A DNA stretch of 36,636 nucleotides from Rhodobacter sp. (lineage in GTDB: Bacteria; Pseudomonadota; Alphaproteobacteria; Rhodobacterales; Rhodobacteraceae). The notes below the pieces were generated by a model. It was given only the letters and a program-made list of their open reading frames with translations. It was not told where the DNA came from and did not search any database. Location: NCBI GenBank assembly GCA_027484985.1, contig JAIXRW010000066.1, forward strand, positions 1-36,636, in the 5' to 3' direction. Shown in pieces: positions 1-9,573 of this stretch (position 1 is the first letter of the stretch; each line of letters opens with the position of its first letter). Made by a program: the position numbers and the translations under genes.

Positions 1-77
1 CCCTGCCGCGCCAGCCGCAGGAAGGCCCGCAGCCGACCGTTCCCCCGCAGCCGTCCGTGATCTGCCAGATGTTTCAT
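1..77 (-). CDS. 5' end of an unidentified gene (partial)
   Basis: An ATG at 77-75 is preceded on the minus strand by a strong ribosome binding site, AGGAGG, five bases upstream. The frame stays open to the window edge for 25 codons, beginning MKHLADHGRL and rich in Arg and Leu. It lies just downstream of the SDR gene on the same strand, so it could be co-transcribed. Too little is visible to name a family. The call rests on the ribosome binding site and the open frame alone. Confidence 0.55.
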   Translation of the reverse strand, partial: MKHLADHGRLRGNGRLRAFLRLARQ

Positions 78-147
78 GATCCCCTCCTGAAACGAAAGGG
101 GGGCAGGATAGCACATCCCGCCCCCCGTTCCCGTCAGGAAAACCCCG

Positions 148-915
148 TCAGACGGCGCTGAACCCGCCATCGACGAACAGTTGCGCCCCGGTCACAAACT
201 CCGCATCGTCGGATGCCAGATACAGCGCCGCGCGGGCGATATCCTCGGGCTGGCCGAACCGCCCCTGCGCGGCCTTGATCGCGGCATCGGACACATCGAC
301 GCCATAGCGCGTCAGCAACTCCACCTCGCGCTGGCCATGCGGGGTGTCGATGAAACCGGGGCAGATGGCGTTGCAGCGGATGCCACGGTCGCGGAATTCG
401 ACCGCAATCGCCCGCGCGAACATGTGGCAGGCGCCCTTGGTCGCGTCATACAGCACCTCGTTCGGCGTGGCATAGACCGCGCTGATGCTGGATGTGCAGA
501 CGATGGCCCCCTTACCCTGCGCCAGCATGTGCGGCAGCACGGCGCGGGTCATCAGATACATCGATTTCACATTCACATCGAACAGGAAATCCCAATCCTC
601 TTCCTCGGTGTCTAGGAAGGGTTTGATCACGATGGTCCCGGCATGGTTGAACAGCACGTTCACCGGGCCAAGCCCGGCCACGACCTGCGCCACCGCCGCC
701 TCGACCTGTGCTTTCACCGCCACATCGGCCTGCGCGAACACGACCCTGTGCCCCGCCGCCGCCAGTTCATCGGCCAGCGCCTGCCCTGCGGCGGCGTTGC
801 GGTCGATGATCCCCACCGCCGCCCCCTCGGCCGCGAACAGCCGGCTGGCCGCCCCGCCGCAACCCGTGGCCCCGCCCGATACGATTGCGATCTTCCCCGC
901 CAAGCGCCCTGCCAT
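148..915 (-). CDS. SDR family NAD(P)-dependent oxidoreductase
   Basis: A 255-residue classical short-chain dehydrogenase/reductase, expected to be a cytoplasmic alcohol/ketone oxidoreductase with a Rossmann fold. The cofactor loop is GGATGCG at residues 14-20. An Asp in IIDRN near residue 38 suggests NAD(H) preference. An NNAG-like FNHAG lies at 89-93, catalytic Ser at 142-143, and the YDATK motif gives Tyr156 and Lys160. The C-terminal GAQLFVDGG is typical of the family. The start at 915 is chosen because AGGGGG precedes it; a longer frame to 1008 would run into queG and adds an Arg/Trp-rich, unlikely N-terminus. It follows queG by 28 bases and is probably co-transcribed. The substrate cannot be told from sequence. 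Confidence 0.93.
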   Translation of the reverse strand: MAGRLAGKIAIVSGGATGCGGAASRLFAAEGAAVGIIDRNAAAGQALADELAAAGHRVVFAQADVAVKAQVEAAVAQVVAGLGPVNVLFNHAGTIVIKPFLDTEEEDWDFLFDVNVKSMYLMTRAVLPHMLAQGKGAIVCTSSISAVYATPNEVLYDATKGACHMFARAIAVEFRDRGIRCNAICPGFIDTPHGQREVELLTRYGVDVSDAAIKAAQGRFGQPEDIARAALYLASDDAEFVTGAQLFVDGGFSAV

Positions 916-943
916 CTTTACCCCCTGTTTTGGTGAACGAACC

Positions 944-1978
944 CTAGGCCAAGGCGCCCAACCGCTGCAACGCCCAAGCGGCGGCATCCGCCACCACCGC
1001 GTCCTCATCCCCCAGCAAAGCCGCCGCCGCAGGGGCCAGCGCGGGCATCCCCGAATTGCCGATGGCGTAAAGCACGTTGCGCACGAACCGCCCCCGCCCG
1101 ATGCGCTTGATCGGGCTGCCTACGAAACGGGCGCGGAAGGCGGCATCGCCCAGCGCGGCAAGCTCGGCCAGTTCCGGAGCGCCAACCCGCGGCTGATAGC
1201 CGATATCGCGTGCAGCGGCGGCAAACTTGTTCCACGGGCAGACGGCCAGACAATCGTCGCAGCCGTAAATCCGGTTGCCCATCAGGCCGCGCAACGCTTC
1301 GTCCACCTGCCCCTTATGCTCGATGGTCAGATAGGAAATGCAGCGCCGCGCATCCAGCTGATAGGGCGCCGGAAAGGCCGCCGTGGGGCAAATGTCCAGA
1401 CAGGCGGTGCATGTGCCGCAATGGCTTTCCTCGGCGGCATCCACCGGCAGTTCCAGTGTGGTAAAGATCGCGCCAAGGAAGAACCAGTTCCCCAGATCCC
1501 GGGCGAGCAGGTTCGTATGCTTGCCCTGCCACCCCAGCCCCGCTGCCTGGGCCAAGGGCTTTTCCATCACCGGCGCGGTATCGACGAACACCTTGATCTC
1601 GCCCCCCGCCCGATCAAGCAGCCAGCGCCCCAGCCGCTTCAACCGCCGCTTCACAAGGTCGTGGTAATCCTTGCCCTGCGCGTAAACCGAAATGGCCGCA
1701 CGGTCGCGCTGGTCCAGAACGGCCAGGGGGTCGGCTTCCGGCGTGTAAACCTCGGCCAGCATGATGACCGACCGCGCCTCGGGCCACAAAGCCGCCGCCG
1801 ACCCGCGCCACTCCGCCCGATCGGCCATCCACCCCATCTGCCCGTGCCGCCCCTGGGCCAGCCAAGCCGCCAGCCGCGCCGCGCCGTCGGGCACCGCATC
1901 GGGCGCACAGATGCCCACCTTGGAAAACCCCTCGGCCAAGGCCCGCGCCACCAGATCGTCTTTCAGCGCCACACCCAT
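944..1978 (-). CDS. queG: Epoxyqueuosine reductase QueG
   Basis: Catalyses the last step of queuosine synthesis, reducing epoxyqueuosine to queuosine at the wobble base of GUN-anticodon tRNAs; it is a cobalamin and 4Fe-4S enzyme of the cytoplasm. The 344 residues fit the family. The VDTAPVMEK motif carries the conserved Asp near residue 133. Two ferredoxin-type Cys clusters are visible: C187, C190, C193, C197 ([12 protein letters not shown]) and C240, C243, C247 (CDDCLAVCP), with C213 between. The C-terminus ([10 protein letters not shown] onward) looks like the HEAT-like tail seen in QueG. It lies between the GST-fold gene and the SDR gene on the same strand. Its leader contains the hairpin element at 1984-2067. 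No strong ribosome binding site is seen before the ATG. Confidence 0.96.
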   Translation of the reverse strand: MGVALKDDLVARALAEGFSKVGICAPDAVPDGAARLAAWLAQGRHGQMGWMADRAEWRGSAAALWPEARSVIMLAEVYTPEADPLAVLDQRDRAAISVYAQGKDYHDLVKRRLKRLGRWLLDRAGGEIKVFVDTAPVMEKPLAQAAGLGWQGKHTNLLARDLGNWFFLGAIFTTLELPVDAAEESHCGTCTACLDICPTAAFPAPYQLDARRCISYLTIEHKGQVDEALRGLMGNRIYGCDDCLAVCPWNKFAAAARDIGYQPRVGAPELAELAALGDAAFRARFVGSPIKRIGRGRFVRNVLYAIGNSGMPALAPAAAALLGDEDAVVADAAAWALQRLGALA

Positions 1979-1983
1979 TTTCT

Positions 1984-2067
1984 GCCCGAAAATATCCTCA
2001 GGGGGAGTCGCGCCTTGGCGCGACGGGGGCAGAATGCCCCCGAAGGATTTTCGCAGAAAATCCTTCG
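1984..2067. repeat. Composite palindromic element A: three hairpins in a row
   Basis: This gap between the GST-fold gene and queG holds three adjoining inverted repeats. The first is GTCGCGCC-TT-GGCGCGAC (2007-2024). The second is CGGGGGCA-GAA-TGCCCCCG (2024-2042). The third has a perfect 12-bp stem CGAAGGATTTTC around a GCA loop (2041-2067). An AAATATCC...GGGGG box precedes them at 1989-2005. The order of box, GC-rich hairpin and A/T-stem hairpin recurs at 13743-13943. It may act as a terminator for the GST-fold gene, although no U tract follows. Confidence 0.8.
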
Positions 2068-2076
2068 GCCGACAGG

Positions 2077-2742
2077 TCAGAAATCAAGATCGGCGTAATG
2101 CAGCGGCGGCGGGAAGCCCGGCACCTGATCGGCCAGCAGGGTGCGGAAACTGGGGCGCGACTTGATCTTGGCATACCAGTCCTTGACCGCCGCCGACCGG
2201 TTCCAATCCACATCGCTGATGTAATCAAGGCAGGACAGATGCGCCGCTGCCGTCAGATCGGCCAAGGTCATCACATCGCCCGCCAGCCAGCGCCGCTGGT
2301 CCAGCAGCCAGCCCATGTAATCGAGATGATACTTGATCCGGCTTGCCCCGAACTTGACATTCTTGCTGTCGGGGTAGCCCTGACCCATGATCTTCTTGTT
2401 CATCCGCTCGTAAAGCAGTTTCGACGTCACCTCGTCCTGAAACTTGTCGTCGAACCACGCGCAGAGGCGCCGCACCTCGTACCGCTGTTCGGGGTCGCGC
2501 GGCATCAGGGCGGGGGTGGGGTGGCATTCTTCCAGATATTCGCAGATTGCCTGACTTTCCGACAGAACGCGGCTGTCGATCTTGAGCACCGGCACCTTGC
2601 CCGCCGGATTGCGGCGCAGGAAATCGGGCGAAGGTTCCCAGTAACGTTCTTCGACCAGTTCCACCTCGAGCCGCTTTTCAGCCAGCGTCAGGCGAACCTT
2701 CCGGCAAAAGGGTGACAGGGGAAAGTGGTAAAGCCGGATCAT
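2077..2742 (-). CDS. Glutathione S-transferase-fold protein, possible FzlA orthologue
   Basis: A 221-residue protein with an N-terminal thioredoxin-like GST domain ([20 protein letters not shown], then NPAGKVPVL and the [12 protein letters not shown] segment that forms the glutathione-site region in true GSTs) and an all-helical C-terminal domain. Alphaproteobacteria carry a conserved GST-like protein, FzlA, which binds FtsZ filaments and controls constriction rather than conjugating glutathione. The size, the N-terminus and the short conserved-looking tail ending YADLDF make FzlA a reasonable reading, but I assign it from memory of the family only. An ordinary GST remains possible. It sits upstream of queG on the same strand, after a 97-base gap from mtgA. 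Confidence 0.85.
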   Translation of the reverse strand: MIRLYHFPLSPFCRKVRLTLAEKRLEVELVEERYWEPSPDFLRRNPAGKVPVLKIDSRVLSESQAICEYLEECHPTPALMPRDPEQRYEVRRLCAWFDDKFQDEVTSKLLYERMNKKIMGQGYPDSKNVKFGASRIKYHLDYMGWLLDQRRWLAGDVMTLADLTAAAHLSCLDYISDVDWNRSAAVKDWYAKIKSRPSFRTLLADQVPGFPPPLHYADLDF

Positions 2743-2839
2743 CGCGATGGGTTACACCTTGGTATAGTTTGGTGACTCCTTGCCCTCTCGGGGGCGAGAT
2801 TTCAACTGCGATTAGGGTCTGGGTCGCCTTGGCAAAGGT

Positions 2840-3610
2840 CTATTCCTCGAAGCAGGCGGCGCGTCCATCGGCGGCTATTGTCTCGGCCCCGCCGATGATC
2901 GACTTTGCCCGCCTGCGCACAAAGTTCGACGGGTTGGCCGCATCGCGGTTTTGCGGATCGGGCAGCACCGCCGCAAGCCGCGCCGCCTGCGTGGCTGTCA
3001 GGTCGCGCGCATCGACGCCAAAGTAATGCTGCGCCGCCGCCTGCACGCCGAACACGCCGGTGCCGAATTCGGCCACGTTCAGATACACTTCGAGGATGCG
3101 GCTTTTCGACCAGAACAGTTCGACCACCGGCGTCATCGCCGCTTCCATCGCCTTGCGCAGCCACGACCGGCCGTGCCACAGGAACACGTTCTTCACCGTC
3201 TGCTGGCTGATGGTCGATGCCCCGCGGTTCGACCCTTCGCTCACCGCCTCGCGGATGGCTTTCATGTCAAAGCCCCAGTGCAGGCAGAAATTCGCATCTT
3301 CCGCCGCAACGGCAGAACGCGGCATGGCGGGGGCCATGTCGTCGATCGGCACCCAGTCCTTTTCGATGCCGCCCAGACGCCACGCCTCGCCCAGCTGGTA
3401 CAGGTTGATCGGCGGCGGCAGCACCGAAAACAGCAGGATCAGCGCCATGTAGAACGCCGCCACCCCTGCTGCGATGCGCCCCGCCCAGAACAGCAGGCGC
3501 CGCCGCGTCAGGCGCGGCGGGGTCTGTTCGGCCCCCGGTGCAGCCTTTTTCGCCCGCTTCTTCGGCGGGGTCAGCGGCAACTCTTTCTGCAAGGGGCCAT
3601 CATCGTTCAT
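2840..3610 (-). CDS. mtgA: Monofunctional peptidoglycan glycosyltransferase MtgA
   Basis: A GT51 enzyme that polymerises lipid II into glycan strands at the periplasmic face of the inner membrane. A basic cytoplasmic N-terminus (PPKKRAKK) leads into one membrane segment at about residues 39-62. The catalytic domain shows EDANFCLHWGFD with catalytic Glu104, GASTISQQ at 130-137 and the second Glu in KSRILEVYLNVAEFG (Glu174). No transpeptidase domain follows, so it is monofunctional. The start is uncertain: the frame is open to 3793, but that N-terminus has no family resemblance and none of its ATGs has a clear ribosome binding site. I chose 3610 because it gives a 256-residue protein of usual layout; 3670 is an alternative. 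Confidence 0.93.
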   Translation of the reverse strand: MNDDGPLQKELPLTPPKKRAKKAAPGAEQTPPRLTRRRLLFWAGRIAAGVAAFYMALILLFSVLPPPINLYQLGEAWRLGGIEKDWVPIDDMAPAMPRSAVAAEDANFCLHWGFDMKAIREAVSEGSNRGASTISQQTVKNVFLWHGRSWLRKAMEAAMTPVVELFWSKSRILEVYLNVAEFGTGVFGVQAAAQHYFGVDARDLTATQAARLAAVLPDPQNRDAANPSNFVRRRAKSIIGGAETIAADGRAACFEE

Positions 3611-3778
3611 GGCGGGCAGCATAGCCACGATGCGCGTGGCGGGGTCAAGCGGCCCCGGCGTTTGATCCATCGAGTGTTCAACAAAACCGACGCACCTTTG
3701 GTCCGTCAGAGTGACGGCGGCGACTGCGCTTAGCAAAATTCCGCAGGACAGCCCGTCATCCAAAATCACAATCACTGA

Positions 3779-3806
3779 TTGCGTCAAATCCATCCTTCTG
3801 TATGGT
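3779..3806 (+). promoter_or_regulatory. Candidate promoter for the methyltransferase gene
   Basis: TTGCGT (3779-3784), a 16-base spacer and TATGGT (3801-3806) resemble a sigma-70 promoter in the right orientation, giving a leader of about 50 bases. A perfect 13-bp palindrome CAATCACTGATTG (3769-3781) overlaps the -35 and could be an operator. The rest of the 254-base gap 3611-3864 shows nothing else I can name. Confidence 0.4.
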
Positions 3807-3864
3807 TTTCGCCTATGCAGGCGTGCCGACTTTCGGGCTTCGGCTGTGCGCGAAAGGTAAAGCT

Positions 3865-4629
3865 ATGATGAATGGAAAACTCTCTTGGGCATCAGATTCA
3901 GAGTTCTCGATTGAAGGGGTAGAGTTTTTCGCCACTGTCGATGCCTCACAGTATCACAGCCGCAAGTCGGACGGTGGTCGCTTCCTGATTGTCAAAGACC
4001 GCAGCATGATCGAGCAAGAGCTTTCGATCTGCGGTCCAGAAACGCGCCGCAACGTTGTTGATATAGGCATCTGGCAAGGCGGCAGCGTGGCCATGCTTGA
4101 CCTTGTTTTCAAACCGAACAAACTTGTCGCGCTTGAATACGCCAAACGTGACCTTCCGATGCTGGACAGCTACATCCGCGCCCATGGTCGGCGGCAAAAT
4201 GTCAGCGTCAACAACGGTGTAGATCAGGGCAATAGCAAGCTGGTCAGATCGATCATGGAAAAAGAATTTCGTGATGAGCCATTGGACCTAGTCGTTGACG
4301 ACGCGTCGCACCTTTATGAAAATACAACAAGGTCATTCAACGTTCTGTTTCCGCGGCTGCGCAAGGGTGGATTGTTCATCATCGAAGATTGGCGCTGGTC
4401 CACCCGCGTTTCACATTGCGAGTCGGAATATTTCAAGGGGAAGGTCGGATTGGCCAATCTGGTCGTGCAATGCATGATTCTTTGCGCCGTTCGACCGGAT
4501 GTTGTTGCGAATGTGATGGTCTGCCCCGGAATGACAGTGGTGACGCGAGGCGAAGGGGTATTAGCGGCCGATTTCGACATTGCAGGACATGCCCTCAATC
4601 GCGGTCAGCCCGTTCCGCTATACCTTTAG
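3865..4629 (+). CDS. Class I SAM-dependent methyltransferase (CmcI/TylF-like)
   Basis: A 254-residue Rossmann-fold methyltransferase. Motif I is VVDIGIWQGGS at residues 64-74, with an acidic residue for the SAM ribose at Glu91 (VALEYAK). DDASHLYE at 145-152 and GGLFIIEDW at 168-176 resemble the metal-dependent sugar or natural-product O-methyltransferases of the MycE/TylF/CmcI type. The substrate is unknown. The start at 3865 is supported by GAAAGG seven bases upstream; an in-frame ATG at 3802 has none. The gene is visibly poorer in GC and richer in A/T-ending codons than its neighbours, stands alone on the plus strand, and converges on ynfA with 14 bases between the stops. This suggests acquisition by transfer. 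Confidence 0.85.
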   Translation: MMNGKLSWASDSEFSIEGVEFFATVDASQYHSRKSDGGRFLIVKDRSMIEQELSICGPETRRNVVDIGIWQGGSVAMLDLVFKPNKLVALEYAKRDLPMLDSYIRAHGRRQNVSVNNGVDQGNSKLVRSIMEKEFRDEPLDLVVDDASHLYENTTRSFNVLFPRLRKGGLFIIEDWRWSTRVSHCESEYFKGKVGLANLVVQCMILCAVRPDVVANVMVCPGMTVVTRGEGVLAADFDIAGHALNRGQPVPLYL

Positions 4630-4643
4630 CGCCGTCTTCGTGC

Positions 4644-4985
4644 CTAGCGCCCAAGCCACGGCCCGATCAGCACCAGACCGGCCCCGAACAGGCAGACCGC
4701 AGCGCCCAGCATATCCCAGCGCGATGGCACCTGACCTTCGGCCAGCCACAACCACACGACCGAGGCCGCGATATAGACCCCGCCATAGGCGGCATAGGCG
4801 CGGCCGGCAAAGCCCGCCTCGGCCCGTGTGAGCAGGGTGGCAAAGGCGATCAGGCACAGGATGCCCGGCACGATCCACAGGGCCGACTGGCCAAGCCGCA
4901 GCCATGCCCAAAAGGCGAAACAGCCGGCAATCTCGGCCGCCGCCGCAAGAACATATGTCGCAAGTGACCAGCCCGGCCCTGCCAT
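4644..4985 (-). CDS. ynfA: YnfA/UPF0060 family small membrane protein
   Basis: A 113-residue inner-membrane protein with four predicted membrane helices. It carries recognisable UPF0060 features: an N-terminal helix with [14 protein letters not shown], the [19 protein letters not shown] segment and a C-terminal [17 protein letters not shown] helix. Family members are small-multidrug-resistance-like, and E. coli YnfA has been linked to efflux of cationic compounds; function here is inferred from family only. AGGGG precedes the ATG. It follows gltB on the same strand, but a strong hairpin at 5004-5028 separates them, so it may be expressed mainly by readthrough. Confidence 0.93.
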   Translation of the reverse strand: MAGPGWSLATYVLAAAAEIAGCFAFWAWLRLGQSALWIVPGILCLIAFATLLTRAEAGFAGRAYAAYGGVYIAASVVWLWLAEGQVPSRWDMLGAAVCLFGAGLVLIGPWLGR

Positions 4986-5003
4986 CAGCCGCCCCTGACA
5001 AAC

Positions 5004-5028
5004 GGGCCACGGCGCCGTGCCGTGGCCC
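5004..5028 (-). terminator. Hairpin terminator after gltB
   Basis: A perfect 10-bp inverted repeat GGGCCACGGC with a 5-base loop lies just after the gltB stop. On the minus strand it is followed by GTTTGTC, a weak U tract, so it probably ends or attenuates the gltD-gltB transcript before ynfA. Confidence 0.65.
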
Positions 5029-5034
5029 TGTGTT

Positions 5035-8000
5035 TCATTCGGCGGGAACCTTTGCCGCCTCGTCCGTCAGCGGGTGCGCCAGATGCACCAGCATTTCCTT
5101 GGGGCAAACTTGCAGGAAGTTGCGCTTCTCGGACTCCCATTCGGCCAGAATCCGCGCTGCGATCTGGCTGCCCGTCTCGTCATGGTGCCGCTCGATCAGG
5201 GCTTTGAGCTGCGCTTCCCAATGCGGGTGGCCCAGACCGCAGGTCACCAGCGATTCAAGGTTCATGAAGTCTTCGGCCACGCCCTGCGGGTCATAGACAT
5301 AGGCCATGCCGCCCGTCATGCCCGCGCCAAAGTTCGCGCCGATGCGGCCCAGAACCACGGCAACGCCGCCGGTCATGTATTCGCAGCCGTTCGATCCGCA
5401 GCCTTCGACCACAACCTTGGCGCCCGAGTTGCGCACGGCGAAGCGTTCGCCCGCGCGTCCGGACGCGAACAGGTAGCCATCGGTCGCACCATAAAGCACG
5501 GTGTTGCCGATGATCGTGTTCTCTTCCGCCCGCAGCGGCGATGACATCATCGGGCGCACCGTGATCGTGCCGCCCGACAGGCCCTTGCCGACATAGTCGT
5601 TGGCATCGCCCTGCACCTCGATCTTCAGGCCGCGCACCGCGAAAGCGCCCAGCGACTGGCCGCAAGACCCCGTCAGCTTGACCGTCAGATGGTCGGGTTG
5701 CAGGGTGTTGCGCATCCCGAACTTGCGCACGATATGGCTGGATGCCCGCGTCCCGATGGTGCGCAGCGTGTTGCGCACCGCGTAGGACAGTTGCATCTTT
5801 TCGCCATCCTCGAAGAAGCGCGCGCCGTCGCGGATGATTTCGGCATCAAGCGTATCGGGCACGGCATTGCGCGGCTTCGAGCGGTCATAGGTGATCTTTG
5901 ACGCGCCATCGACGGTGATCAGCAGCGGGTTCAGGTCAAGGTCATCAAGATTGGCCGACCCGCGCGATACCTGCGTCAGCAGGTCTGCCCGCCCGATGAT
6001 TTCGTCCATCGACCGTGCGCCGATGGAGGCGAGGATTTCGCGCACTTCCTGCGCGTAGAAGGTGATCAGGTTCACCACCTTGTCCGCGCTTCCGGTGAAC
6101 TTCTGGCGCAGCGATTCATTCTGCGTGCAGACGCCCACGGGGCAGGTGTTGCTTTGGCACTGGCGCACCATGATGCAGCCCATGGCGATGAGTGCCGCGG
6201 TGCCGATGCCGTATTCCTCGGCCCCCAGCATGGCTGCCATCACCACATCGCGGCCCGTGCGCAGCCCGCCATCGGTGCGCAGCGTCACCCGCTCGCGCAG
6301 GTTGTTCATGGACAGGACCTGATGCGCCTCGGTCAGGCCCATTTCCCACGGAAGGCCCGCGTATTTGATCGACGTGCCGGGGCTGGCGCCGGTTCCGCCG
6401 TTATGGCCGGAAATCAGGATCACATCCGCCTTGGCCTTGGCCACGCCCGCCGCGATGGTGCCCACGCCCGATGCCGACACCAGTTTCACCGTCACCTTGG
6501 CGCGCGGGTTGATCTGCTTGAGGTCATAGATCAGCTGGGCAAGGTCTTCGATGGAATAGATGTCATGGTGCGGCGGCGGCGAGATCAGCGTCACCCCCGG
6601 CGTAGAATGGCGCAGACGTGCGATGAGCGCCGTCACCTTCATGCCGGGCAACTGCCCGCCTTCGCCGGGCTTGGCGCCCTGCGCGACCTTAATCTCAAGC
6701 TCTTCGCAGGCGTTCAGGTATTCGGCCGTTACGCCGAAGCGGCCCGAAGCGACCTGCTTGATCTTGGCAGACGGATTGTCGCCATTGGGTTCCGGCGTGA
6801 AATGTGCGGGGTCTTCGCCGCCTTCGCCGCTGTCCGACTTGGCCCCGATCCGGTTCATCGCCACGTTCAGCGTCTTGTGCGCCTCGGGCGACAGGGCCCC
6901 CAGCGACATCCCCGGTGTGACGAAGCGTTTGCGGATCGAGGTGATCGATTCCACCTCTTCGATCGGCACGGGCTTGCCCAGTGTCTTGATGTCGAGAAGG
7001 TCGCGGATATGGATCGGCGGGTTGGCCCGCATCGCGGCCGAGAACTGCTTCCACAGGTCATAGGATGCACGGTCGCAGGCGGCCTGCAACATGTGCATGG
7101 TCTGCGCTTCCCATGCGTGCTTTTCGCCCGAACGGCGCGCCTTGTAGAACCCGCCGATGGGCAGCACATCGGCCCCGCCCAGCCAGCCCTTGGCATGCAC
7201 CTCTTCCAGCTTTTGTTCGATGCCGGTCAGGCCGATGCCGGAGATGCGGCTGTGCATGCCGGGGAAATATTCGGCCACCATGGCGCGCGACAGGCCCACC
7301 GCTTCAAAGTTCAGGCCCCCGCGATACGAGGAAATCACCGAAATCCCCATCTTCGACATGATCTTGAGCAGGCCTGCATCGATGGCATCGCGGTAGCGCC
7401 GCATCGCATCGGTCAGGCTGCCTTCGATCAGGCCGCGGTCGATGCGGTCGGCAATGCTGTCCTGCGCGAGGTAGGCGTTTACGGTGGTCGCACCACAGCC
7501 GATCAGCACGGCAAAGTAATGCGGGTCGATACATTCTGCGGAACGCACGTTGACCGAACAGAAGGTGCGCAGCCCCTTGCGCGTGAGCCAGCTATGCACC
7601 GCGCTGGTGGCAAGGATCATCGGCATCGGCACGCGATCCGGCCCCTGATGTTCATCGGTCAGCACCAGTTGGCCCGCGCCCGACCGCACGGCATCTTCCG
7701 CCTCGGCGCGAATACGCTCGAGCCCCTGCCGCAGGTCATCGAGGCCTGCGGAAACCGGGAAGGTGCAGTCGATGAAGGCGACCTGATCACCGAAACGCTT
7801 GACCAGCACGTCGAATTCGCTGTTGGCGATAAAGGGGCTGTCCAGCACCAGAATTTCCGTCTGGCTGGAGTTTTCGTCCAGCACGTTCCGCAGGTTCCCG
7901 AAGCGGGTTTTCAGCGACATCACGCGCCCTTCGCGCAAGCTGTCGATGGGCGGGTTGGTGACTTGGCTGAAGTTCTGGCGGAAGAAATGGCTGAGCGGGC

Positions 8001-9573
8001 GATAGACCGACGACAGCACGGCCGAGGGCGTATCATCGCCCATCGAGGCGATCATTTCCTTGCCGTCCTCGGCCATCGGGGCAAGAACCTGTTCCAGTTC
8101 CTCGACAGTGTAACCGGCGGCGATCTGACGGCGGCGCAGTTCGGCCCCGCTGAACAGTGCGGCTTCCGGCACATCGCGCAGCAGTGCGTTCAGTTCGACA
8201 ACCTTTTCGATCCATTCGCCATAGGGGTTGGCGGCGGCCAGACGGTCTTTCATCTCGGCATCGTGGTAAAGCCGACCGTCGCGCATATCGACGGCGATCA
8301 TCTGCCCCGGCCCGAGCGCGCCCTTTTCGCGGATCGTGGTTTCATCGACCGGAACCATGCCCGCTTCGGAACCCGCGATCAGCAGGCCGTCACCGGTGAT
8401 GACATAGCGCATCGGGCGCAAACCGTTGCGGTCAAGCCCGCCGCAGACCCAGCGGCCATCGGTCATGGCAAGGGCGGCGGGGCCGTCCCACGGCTCCATC
8501 ACAGCGTTGCAATAGGCATACATATCGGCCCATGCCTTGGGCATGTCGGTCGTGGCTTTGCTCCACGCTTCGGGCACCAGCATGGTCTTGGCCATGGGCG
8601 CATTGCGGCCCGACCGCACCAGAACCTCGAACACCGCGTCCAAGGCACCCGAATCCGACGTGCCCGACGGGATGATGGGCTTGATATCTTCGGCCGCTTC
8701 GCCAAAGGCGCTGGATGCCATGCGGATCTCGTGGCTGCGCATCCAGTTCACGTTGCCCTTGAGCGTGTTGATCTCGCCGTTATGGGCGAGCATGCGGAAG
8801 GGCTGCGCCAGCCACCATTGCGGGAAGGTGTTGGTGCTGTAACGCTGGTGATAGATGGCAAAGGACGATTCAAAGCGTTCGTCCATCAGGTCGGGGTAGA
8901 ACACCGCCACCTGTTCGGCCAGCATCATCCCCTTGTAGATGATCGACCGGCAGGACAGCGAACAGAGGTACAGCCCCTGAATCTGCGCCGCGATGGCGGC
9001 TTTCTCGATCCGGCGGCGGATGATGTACAATTCACGCTCGAACTGTTCGTCATCGATATCCTTGTCGCAGCGGATCAGGATCTGCTCGATCTCGGGGCGG
9101 GTGGCGTTGGCCTTGTCGCCCAGCACTTCGGTGTTCACCGGAACATGCCGCCAGCCATAGATGTAATGGCCCATCCGCAGCACTTCGGATTCCACGATGG
9201 TCCGGCAACGTTCCTGCGCGCCGAAATCGGTGCGCGGCAGGAACACCTGACCCACGGCGATCAGCTTGCCCATATCGGGTTCATGGCCCGTGCGGCGCAC
9301 CTGATCGTAGAAGAACTTGACCGGAATCTGCACATGGATGCCCGCGCCATCGCCGGTTTTCCCATCGGCATCCACCGCGCCACGGTGCCACACGGCCTTG
9401 AGCGCGTTGATCCCGTTTTCCACCACCTTGCGGCTGGGCTTGCCCGAAATCGCCACGACCAGACCCACGCCGCAAGACGAATGTTCATCATCGGCCTTGT
9501 ACAGGCCATTCGCATCCAGCCAAGCGCGCTTTGCCTCTTCGGCCTTTACCCAGGCGTCGTCATAGATGGTCAT
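5035..9573 (-). CDS. gltB: Glutamate synthase (NADPH) large subunit
   Basis: Large subunit of GOGAT, which transfers the amide of glutamine to 2-oxoglutarate to give two glutamates; it acts in the cytoplasm with GltD. The 1512 residues match the family. Maturation should remove about 33 residues to expose the N-terminal nucleophile Cys34 in HSSCGVG. The glutaminase domain is followed by a central domain, the FMN-binding synthase domain ([11 protein letters not shown]), the 3Fe-4S cysteines in [20 protein letters not shown] near residues 1131-1150, and the Gly-rich beta-helix ([11 protein letters not shown]). AGAGG precedes the ATG. The start lies inside the end of the upstream secreted-protein gene (14-base overlap), so translation is probably coupled. 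Confidence 0.98.
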   Translation of the reverse strand: MTIYDDAWVKAEEAKRAWLDANGLYKADDEHSSCGVGLVVAISGKPSRKVVENGINALKAVWHRGAVDADGKTGDGAGIHVQIPVKFFYDQVRRTGHEPDMGKLIAVGQVFLPRTDFGAQERCRTIVESEVLRMGHYIYGWRHVPVNTEVLGDKANATRPEIEQILIRCDKDIDDEQFERELYIIRRRIEKAAIAAQIQGLYLCSLSCRSIIYKGMMLAEQVAVFYPDLMDERFESSFAIYHQRYSTNTFPQWWLAQPFRMLAHNGEINTLKGNVNWMRSHEIRMASSAFGEAAEDIKPIIPSGTSDSGALDAVFEVLVRSGRNAPMAKTMLVPEAWSKATTDMPKAWADMYAYCNAVMEPWDGPAALAMTDGRWVCGGLDRNGLRPMRYVITGDGLLIAGSEAGMVPVDETTIREKGALGPGQMIAVDMRDGRLYHDAEMKDRLAAANPYGEWIEKVVELNALLRDVPEAALFSGAELRRRQIAAGYTVEELEQVLAPMAEDGKEMIASMGDDTPSAVLSSVYRPLSHFFRQNFSQVTNPPIDSLREGRVMSLKTRFGNLRNVLDENSSQTEILVLDSPFIANSEFDVLVKRFGDQVAFIDCTFPVSAGLDDLRQGLERIRAEAEDAVRSGAGQLVLTDEHQGPDRVPMPMILATSAVHSWLTRKGLRTFCSVNVRSAECIDPHYFAVLIGCGATTVNAYLAQDSIADRIDRGLIEGSLTDAMRRYRDAIDAGLLKIMSKMGISVISSYRGGLNFEAVGLSRAMVAEYFPGMHSRISGIGLTGIEQKLEEVHAKGWLGGADVLPIGGFYKARRSGEKHAWEAQTMHMLQAACDRASYDLWKQFSAAMRANPPIHIRDLLDIKTLGKPVPIEEVESITSIRKRFVTPGMSLGALSPEAHKTLNVAMNRIGAKSDSGEGGEDPAHFTPEPNGDNPSAKIKQVASGRFGVTAEYLNACEELEIKVAQGAKPGEGGQLPGMKVTALIARLRHSTPGVTLISPPPHHDIYSIEDLAQLIYDLKQINPRAKVTVKLVSASGVGTIAAGVAKAKADVILISGHNGGTGASPGTSIKYAGLPWEMGLTEAHQVLSMNNLRERVTLRTDGGLRTGRDVVMAAMLGAEEYGIGTAALIAMGCIMVRQCQSNTCPVGVCTQNESLRQKFTGSADKVVNLITFYAQEVREILASIGARSMDEIIGRADLLTQVSRGSANLDDLDLNPLLITVDGASKITYDRSKPRNAVPDTLDAEIIRDGARFFEDGEKMQLSYAVRNTLRTIGTRASSHIVRKFGMRNTLQPDHLTVKLTGSCGQSLGAFAVRGLKIEVQGDANDYVGKGLSGGTITVRPMMSSPLRAEENTIIGNTVLYGATDGYLFASGRAGERFAVRNSGAKVVVEGCGSNGCEYMTGGVAVVLGRIGANFGAGMTGGMAYVYDPQGVAEDFMNLESLVTCGLGHPHWEAQLKALIERHHDETGSQIAARILAEWESEKRNFLQVCPKEMLVHLAHPLTDEAAKVPAE

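Noticed and set aside
3611..3793. N-terminal extension of MtgA by up to 61 residues
   Set aside because: No ribosome binding site and no match to the family's N-terminus; the region looks like leader and promoter DNA.
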